Shown piece after piece: positions 57,740 through 64,000 of a stretch of DNA of 64,000 bases. Position numbers and translations under genes: made by a program. The notes beneath the pieces are model-generated. The model worked only from the letters and a program-made list of their open reading frames with translations. It searched no databases and had not been told where the DNA came from. Source of the DNA: Protula sp. h YS-2021 (lineage: Eukaryota; Annelida; Polychaeta; Sabellida; Serpulidae); NCBI GenBank assembly GCA_949752745.1, contig OX457028.1:5886095-5950094 (forward strand), read 5' to 3'. Position 1 is the first letter of the stretch, and every line of letters begins with the position of its first letter.

Positions 57740-60700
57740 CTAAGCATAAGGACAAAGTAAAACGGTTTGTTATAAACTAAACATCATAAGGCATAAATAT
57801 CACAGAAGTAAGGCATATACTAAAAGTAAAACGCCATTCTACATTTGCTGATTGTTACTGTTTGCCCTCAGCCTTCCCTGTTAGAGCTTGTCCGTACGAC
57901 CCTCCAGCTTCAGCAAAAATAATATTATAAACATATAAAATAAAGTATTGCTGTCACATTACATTCCGAACATCTTCATAAGTATTAAACTATATTTTCT
58001 TGCACTGTTGTCAATGTTTTTACTTACATGAAAAACCTGCAAATTGAGACAACAAATTTAAGTATAAGTTCCACACTTAAAGTGTACCTGAGAGTAGAGG
58101 CTGTTATAACACTTGCAAATAACCAGGACTCTAATGTAGTTTACTACATCGGTCACAAAATATGGCAAGATCTGTGTGATATTTACAATGAAAATTAATC
58201 AGTCTAATTATGTAGTGGTTACATTGCTTCTGATCTGAGAAGAATCCTAGAAGTTAACTGGTACAAGCAGTAGGTTACAAGCTCACTGCTATGAAAAGGA
58301 TCTTGCAAGCTACATGATATAAAAAAGAAGTTGTATACCAGCTGATATAAAAGGAGGTTCCAGTCTCTTTGATAAGAGAAGTAGATTACAGGTTAGGTGA
58401 TGTTATGAGACGAGTTAGTGGATGTAAGAGCAGCAAGAAAGTTGATATAAAAAGGAGGAGTTCACTCATTTCCTTGAACTTTTCACTGCAGAGAAACACT
58501 ATAATAATCTGATTTGATATGCTTTTGACTTCCAAAGGGTCACAGCTGTGCTGAGTATAGACAGCATAGACCACAAGACCAGCTATCCAGATGGTAATCA
58601 TGTTACTACTATAAAGAACACACCCATAAGGACCGTTCTGTCAAGGAAATGATTATAATTTATTAATGGTACATTTAGCTTTGTCGTTAAGGACAGTCTG
58701 TAATCTGCACGTTTGAACGCCAAGGAATATTAAACAAATACATGTTTTAACAATGAAATGAGCAGTGAATACAGCAAGGTATAAGCTAATTCGCACTTTG
58801 GAATGTACAGAACTATTTTAAAGTTTGGACTCTAAACGAATAAGGAAATGATAGAAAAGGCTGAAAATTAACAAACACCACTATCGGAACTAAACTGTGC
58901 TATGCATTAAAAAAGCCAATACAGACATTCCGGCATCGCGTAGGCTCAATACAGTGTTATACCTCATAAAACTGAATTTTGTTTATAGAGTTGAAGCTGC
59001 TAAGGAAATAAGTCCATGCACTGTGGCGGACAAATGGAGCTGCACCAAAACTACAAGAAAAAAAAGAACTTATTAACACATTTGTAATCTGCTCGACGCC
59101 ACACATTAAACACAATATTTTATTCTTCTATTCTATATTTTGTATTCTTGATAAAGTAAGATAAAATGTGTTAAATATCAAGTAAAACTTATCGTAGATA
59201 ATCTTTAAAATCATTTTACTAAGTATAAGTAATATTATATGACTTCTATCAATTAATAAATATAATACATAACGAAACTATGCCTTATTTGATACGTTTT
59301 TGCGATTTTGCTTCTCAAATTCTATTGAAAATTAAACGTGGAATCAAGCTTGAGATATCCCTGCAAAAGAAATTAAACCTAAAGTTTACATAAAATTGTA
59401 AATCTGTGGAAATCTATATTTCGATTTATGGTCTTAGGGTTTTTAATGTAGGTCATTTTTTAAACTTTTTTGAAACATGTTCGTCTTTTTAAGTTTGCTT
59501 TAAAAATGAACAAACTGTTTTAATTATAGGGCAAAGTAAAATATGAACATCGCAACGTTACATGTTGTAATAAAGCGAACTCTATTTCACTCCATTTTGT
59601 GATGTAGTACAATTAACCATATCACACGCTATTTTATGCTGTTGTAAAACTAACCCTACCCATCCATTGTGTGTTGTAGGATAATTAATAATCCGGCGAT
59701 AGGTTAACCTTAGCTATAGAATTGTATTCCCTGCTTCTGTTGATTTTGTTTCCCAATAAGATGCTATTGTCTAACCCCTTAACAAGCACAAGCAATACTC
59801 AAGAACGACAGTTTCGGTTTTACAATTCCGTTTATGATTCATGTTAAAAAATACATTGTGCTTTACTCTAACTTAAGATGTCCTTAAAAAATCACCGTTT
59901 TTTTTTTTCTATCTTATGAGTCATTTTAATTTTCTAATTTTGACCAGTTTTGCATTTTACCACAAAGTTTCAATAGGAAGGCAATATTACCGGTTCTACA
60001 ATCAGAACAATTCCTCAGATCATAATGAGTAACTGAAATACATCGGTTCAAATGACACCTTTGATGCCATCCTAAGACAAAGAAATCAGTGACTATACAA
60101 ACACATAGCTGAATTGTATCAACGGTGCGGATAATCTTTTGAGTTTGTCTCCGCCTCTCATTATCCTTATTGAAATAATATTTTACAAAAAAATGGAGTT
60201 TCACATAACAAATAGGTTGACTAAAATAGACTAAAATTTATATCAGACACTTTAATTATGCTCTTCATATGGTCAAATTATATGCAGATACTTTTCAAGA
60301 TCTTTTTATACAAAAATGAAGATTTAAAGTCATGTAGGCTGTGCCGACGACAACCAGAACCACAATACCAACAGCCACAGGCGTACCAATCATGCTCTCT
60401 GGGGCCTGTGTCGGAGCCAGGATAACCATGCCCAGGTATAGCACCCGTAATATAAGAGGTATTCTCAAAGGTTCTTATTGTATGGCTTAAAAAGTATGTC
60501 AAGAAAATATAGCAACGGTTTTACCACAATGCAAACTGTATGTCAAGAACCGCGGCAACGGTTTTATCACAATGCGAACCGTATGCCAAGAACCGCAGCA
60601 ACGGTTTTATCACAATTCGAACTGTATGACAAGAACTGCAGCAAAGGTTTTACCACAATGTGAACGGCATGGCAAGAAACCATAGTAAATATATATGGAT

Positions 60701-61821
60701 GTACACAAAAGTTACAGAAAATATGCTTTATCTGAGTTATATATGTTAACGATGGAGCTACAACGCTAAGCACAGAAAAGGATCGTATTTATGATAAAAC
60801 TACATCTGCCTGAGAGTTTTATTTCTACATCTGATAACAAATGGATCGTGATAAAAAATACTTAGATTCGCGACAAACATAAGCTGTTCTTTGTGAATTT
60901 AACAACATTCAAATTGATTAATAATTTAGTTTCCCTTGCAGCTATATCTTAATTGACGGCCATTAACCGAGCTGCTCTTGAAATAAATCATATTGAGAAA
61001 ATATTGTAAAGGAAATAAACATAGCACGAAAAATGTGTATTTAAATAACACAAAATTTTTATATAAAAATTAATTAAATTGTTTTGGCTGAGTTGTACAT
61101 GATTGTTTAACATGTGGTGTAGTTGTTTGATTAGTTTAAAAATGTTTGTTTTACATTTCATGTGGTTAAGTTAATTGAGTTGTTAAGTTTTATTTCACAT
61201 TGGAGCGGCTCTTTGATTGTGTTATTGATTGTTTTGCATTTCGTGTAGTGCAAGTACCCACTTATTATTTACAGCTAAAACACTCTTGGATAGGAAGTAG
61301 TAACTTACGGTTTCATTATTTTGAAATGATAGCCTATGCGATTTTAAGACGGAATGGTGATTTTCGCAGGGACATGCTTACCTTGTAGATAGATGTTCGA
61401 TATAGTGGATAGAACAGTGGCGTAAATATAAAAGTGGCTAATATTCCAGGAAGAAGCCCCAAAAGGCATAAACATTGATTCGATTCCATGCAAAAAGACT
61501 CCGCTGATAAACCCTTTAAGAAAAAGTTACTTTTTAACCACTTGATTTTTTTAAAATTGAAACACACTCCTAAATGTTGAATGTTCTTTGCAAATTAAAA
61601 TTGACACACATATATTTGATAAAAACAACTAAACAGCTATAGAGGATATTTAAAAACACCGCCATCGATATCCCCAACAGAATTATTCCCAGCTGTCTTT
61701 GTGTCTGGAGGCATATGCTGTTATTCTTGTTTCTTAACGAGTGGAACATTCCTATGCCAAAGCTGACCAGTAACATTGTGGACAATATGACGTACTCCAA
61801 AGGTCTCATCAGAAGGGCCAT
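57676..61821 (-). CDS. SLC5-type sodium/solute symporter, divergent gene or pseudogene (span)
   Basis: Scattered minus-strand segments match, in the right order, parts of sodium-coupled symporters of the SLC5 family (SMCT/SMVT type): 61570-61821 (TM1-TM2), 61382-61513 (TM2-TM3), about 60311-60463 (TM4-TM5 region), about 58450-58608 (loop with CDPL) and 57676-57739 (late segment). Family proteins carry monocarboxylates or vitamins with sodium across the plasma membrane. Several expected exons are not found, and conserved residues are changed, so this may be a decaying copy. Confidence 0.55.
58450..58608 (-). CDS. SLC5-like exon with GLVVYA and CDPL motif
   Basis: After a TTTATAG acceptor the frame reads MITIWIAGLVVYAVYTQ, then CDPLEVKSIS. 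The GLV-Y-A, CDPL and following Ser pattern is typical of SMCT/SMVT-type symporters. The residues after it depart from the family, and the 3' limit is not clear. Confidence 0.5.
60040..60190. repeat. Fragment of the dispersed repeat
   Basis: The TTTGATGCCATCCTAAGA segment, followed by CAGTGA and ACAAACACATAGCTGAATTG, resembles the 3' part of the repeats at 27490-28505 and 37862-38778. It lies in an SLC5-like intron. Confidence 0.55.
60311..60463 (-). CDS. SLC5-like exon, TM4-TM5 region
   Basis: After a TTTGAG acceptor the frame reads RVLYLGMVILAPTQAPESMI, then GTPVAVGIVVLVVVGTAYMT. The Y-x-G-x-V-x-x-A-P pattern, an Ala/Glu turn and a helix ending in T-x-Y-x-T are characteristic of SLC5 symporters. 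The donor is uncertain. Confidence 0.5.
60494..60680. repeat. 43-bp minisatellite, about four copies
   Basis: CAACGGTTTTATCACAAT-type units with CAAGAACCGC(G/A)GCAA recur every 43 bases (CAAGAA near 60544, 60587 and 60630). The run sits just upstream, in gene sense, of the TM4-TM5 exon. Confidence 0.85.
61382..61513 (-). CDS. SLC5-like exon, TM2-TM3
   Basis: 132 nt (44 codons, phase 0 to 0) between a TTAAAG acceptor and GTAAGC donor. It reads GLSAESF at the start, where SLC5 proteins have a G-x-P-A-E segment, then LATFIFTPLFYPLYRTSIYK, a close match to the helix and T-S-x-Y end of the family. Confidence 0.6.
61570..61821 (-). CDS. SLC5-like first coding exon, TM1-TM2
   Basis: The ATG at 61821 opens MALLMRPLEYVILSTMLLVS, then FGIGMFHSLR, and QRQLGIILLGISMAV. 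The D/E-Y-V start, the S-x-G-I-G motif and the L-L-G-x-x-S-M-A-V segment fit SLC5 symporters, although some conserved residues (such as the basic one before SM) are changed. The donor is not certain (GTGTGT is a candidate). Confidence 0.5.
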   Translation of the reverse strand: MALLMRPLEYVILSTMLLVSFGIGMFHSLRNKNNSICLQTQRQLGIILLGISMAVFLNILYSCLVVFIKYMCVNFNLQRTFNI

Positions 61822-64000
61822 ATCTTTTTGCTGTAAGTTGTGAGTAAAAGGCTAAAGGGCATACGTAAGTCCACACTGAAACAATTAGTGTTAACACTTT
61901 ACATTAGTAAATGCTGATTGTAAATATAAATAGAAACCAAAATTAATATTTTGCATGGGATGTGTATGTGATATTTATCAAAAATAAAAACACTGCAATT
62001 CAGGAATATTTTTTAAAGAACTTTGATGATTATCTTTGGCATATGCACTAGCATACCATATATATATAAAGATGCAAAACAAACAAAAACTCTTCTTAAA
62101 GGTGTCTTTAGAATATATTACATTGCCTTAAAAATTGATAAGCAAAAAATGTATCTTGTTGCGCAAATATCAAATTTACTCACTGGAAATCTCTCTGTAC
62201 GAATTAAAATCTATACACCCACACTCCTGGAAGCAATCTTATTTATATGTGAACTTATCACTACTTATACTACACAAACAGCAAGTGCAAAAGTACAAGA
62301 CTATATTTCACACATTAAAAGCAAAATTTCAAGTTTCGTAGAGATTTTATAGTTGAACAATACCAAACTAAGTTACATTCTATCTTCATAAGCTTTTTGA
62401 ACAAAAAAGACATATATTGACAATTGTTATGTACATGAGGTATCAAATCATATTATGACATAGTATGGCGTAAATATGACATAAGTAACAGCTAAGACGA
62501 TGGCGATGCCAATCTTACATTTCACAATCGCACAGAGTCATAGTGTTATATCTTAACTCTTAGATGCCGTTTAAATGTCTCGTGTTACTTAAACAGAAAA
62601 GAGAAAGAGGTGACATTGTTTGATAACTATCAATATCACAAGTGCCAACTTTTTAATGCTATTCACTCATGAGGGTGTCAAGACTAAAAACTATAACACA
62701 ATAAGTGTCAATGTTTTAATCATTCTTAATTGGTATTGTTACAGTTTGAAAAACTATTTAAATACACATTTGTAGGTAATGGCCTTTATCGCCTTATAGT
62801 TGTTGTATTTACAGTTATTGCGCACATTCACCGTCGGAAAAATATACAATAAGACTAGAATACGAAGTTAGGTTTACATGTACAGTCTTAGTCTATGCGC
62901 TTATCATGTTATTTAAATTACATCAAAGGTTGTCATATTTATCAAAATTTGATGTTTATCTTTTCTATTATTTATAATTGATGCATATTTTGTTCATTTG
63001 TTTCGTGAACTTTTGTTGTGCTTTATAACGTAACATTAAAATACACATTGGTAACTGATTGATACAATATATACTAGTTTTAAACTTGTATAATACAATG
63101 GGCAAAACCATGTGCAAGCAAACTCACTCATGCCAGCAATTGCAGCAGTGATAGAATACATTAGTACAAGTGTATTAACTTTGATTTATGCTTTCCTTTA
63201 CGTTATTCATTAAGTTTATTCTATACGAAATAATAAAACGAACAAAATATGTTAGTTATTTTTCAAAGCCGTAGTACAAATTTATTACAATACATTTAAC
63301 TAATATATTTGTTGTCATATTACTTATAACAGCAAACCATAAAACCAACCTACACTGAAAGCTGAACTATTTTAAAGTCACATATCAAAGGCACTTCGTC
63401 GAAAGCAGTTTACTTTTAGTATTTATCCAAGTATTATTCGTGTTGTTCCATATCATCTTTTGGCTTTTAATATAACAATTTATTGTTAATTCACATACAC
63501 ATCTACACAAAAAGGATGTATTGTATTAGGAGACAATAAAACCATAAGAAGCTAACAGCCTATTCTAATTTCACTTTATAAAAATTTCTCAGGTTCTTTT
63601 TAAAGTCTTTTAAAAGTCTTCTTTCTGTTTGCGTCAGATCTTTCACCCACTAGCAATTTACAGAAATGTACTTTATCCATGATCTTAGAAGGATTGCAAT
63701 ACTATTACCAGCTGGCCATAAAATGCTGCTTCTGAGAAAACAAAATTCTATTAAGCGCTTTGGCTTATTAATTTATCAATAATAATCGAACGTTTAATTT
63801 AAACTATAAAATATGCTGTTGTTGCTTTTTGTATTTTTTTATTTAAACAATATTGAGGGCGCTGTAGCTCATGTCAAACTGAGAGTAATGATAGGCAAGG
63901 AGTTTAAGAATCCACATCCAAATAACAAATGAAGTCTGAATGTGCGATTAAAAAACCACTGATATAACATTCGTGAGAAGATTTATACATTCCGCTGACG
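61822..64000. other. Non-coding AT-rich stretch
   Basis: No supported gene. A 109-codon plus-strand frame (62023-62352) has no recognisable feature and typical AT-rich composition. Confidence 0.5.

Overview
The window looks like nuclear DNA of an AT-rich invertebrate animal. It has spliced host genes with GT-AG introns, large non-coding stretches, microsatellites, a satellite-like tandem array, a decayed LTR retrotransposon and a 12.1-kb Polinton/Maverick-type DNA element. The receptor on the left belongs to the relaxin-receptor/GRL101-like class of leucine-rich-repeat GPCRs, which is common in molluscs and other lophotrochozoans, so a lophotrochozoan is my best but weak guess. No bacterial-style operons, tRNA, rRNA or CRISPR array was seen.

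Left host gene (about 15.9 to 1.2 kb, minus strand): an LRR-containing seven-transmembrane receptor in at least 15 exons. I placed each splice site by hand. The exons run: a cysteine-rich Kazal-like exon, an LRR N-terminal cap, LRR exons of 66-75 nt, a cysteine-bearing linker exon, three more LRR exons, a hinge/TM1 exon, and four exons for TM2 to TM7 and the tail. Exon phases agree throughout and give 653 codons plus stop; the 5' end is not identified. Upstream lie an (ATT)n microsatellite and a tandem array (about 16.6-22.6 kb) of 600-bp units, each a dimer of two diverged half-units, with a 1200-bp higher-order repeat and a visible unequal-crossover junction.

Middle (27.5-38.8 kb): a broken Ty3/gypsy-clade retrotransposon on the minus strand (29730-37750) with LTRs and the unusual domain order gag-PR-IN-RT-RH, as in Gmr1-type elements. 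Copies of a dispersed repeat lie on both sides; the right copy is bounded by a 20-bp inverted repeat.

Polinton-like element (43700-55782): a complete insertion with 6-bp target-site duplications (GTTACG on both sides), long G/C-run terminal inverted repeats, and two convergent gene sets. Plus strand: zinc-finger ORF, protein-primed family B DNA polymerase, a PC4-like protein and a small protein. Minus strand, read from the right end: three related small acidic proteins, a PC4-like protein, a cysteine-rich protein, an unknown protein, a retroviral-type integrase, capsid-type proteins, a basic hydrophobic core-like protein and an adenain-like cysteine protease. Many genes carry single lesions (stops or frameshifts), and I see no packaging ATPase, so this copy looks recently disabled. 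Strong TATA boxes precede several genes near both ends but not the structural block.

Right flank (57.7-61.8 kb, minus strand): dispersed exons of a divergent SLC5-type sodium/solute symporter gene or pseudogene. The remaining sequence is AT-rich and non-coding as far as I can see.
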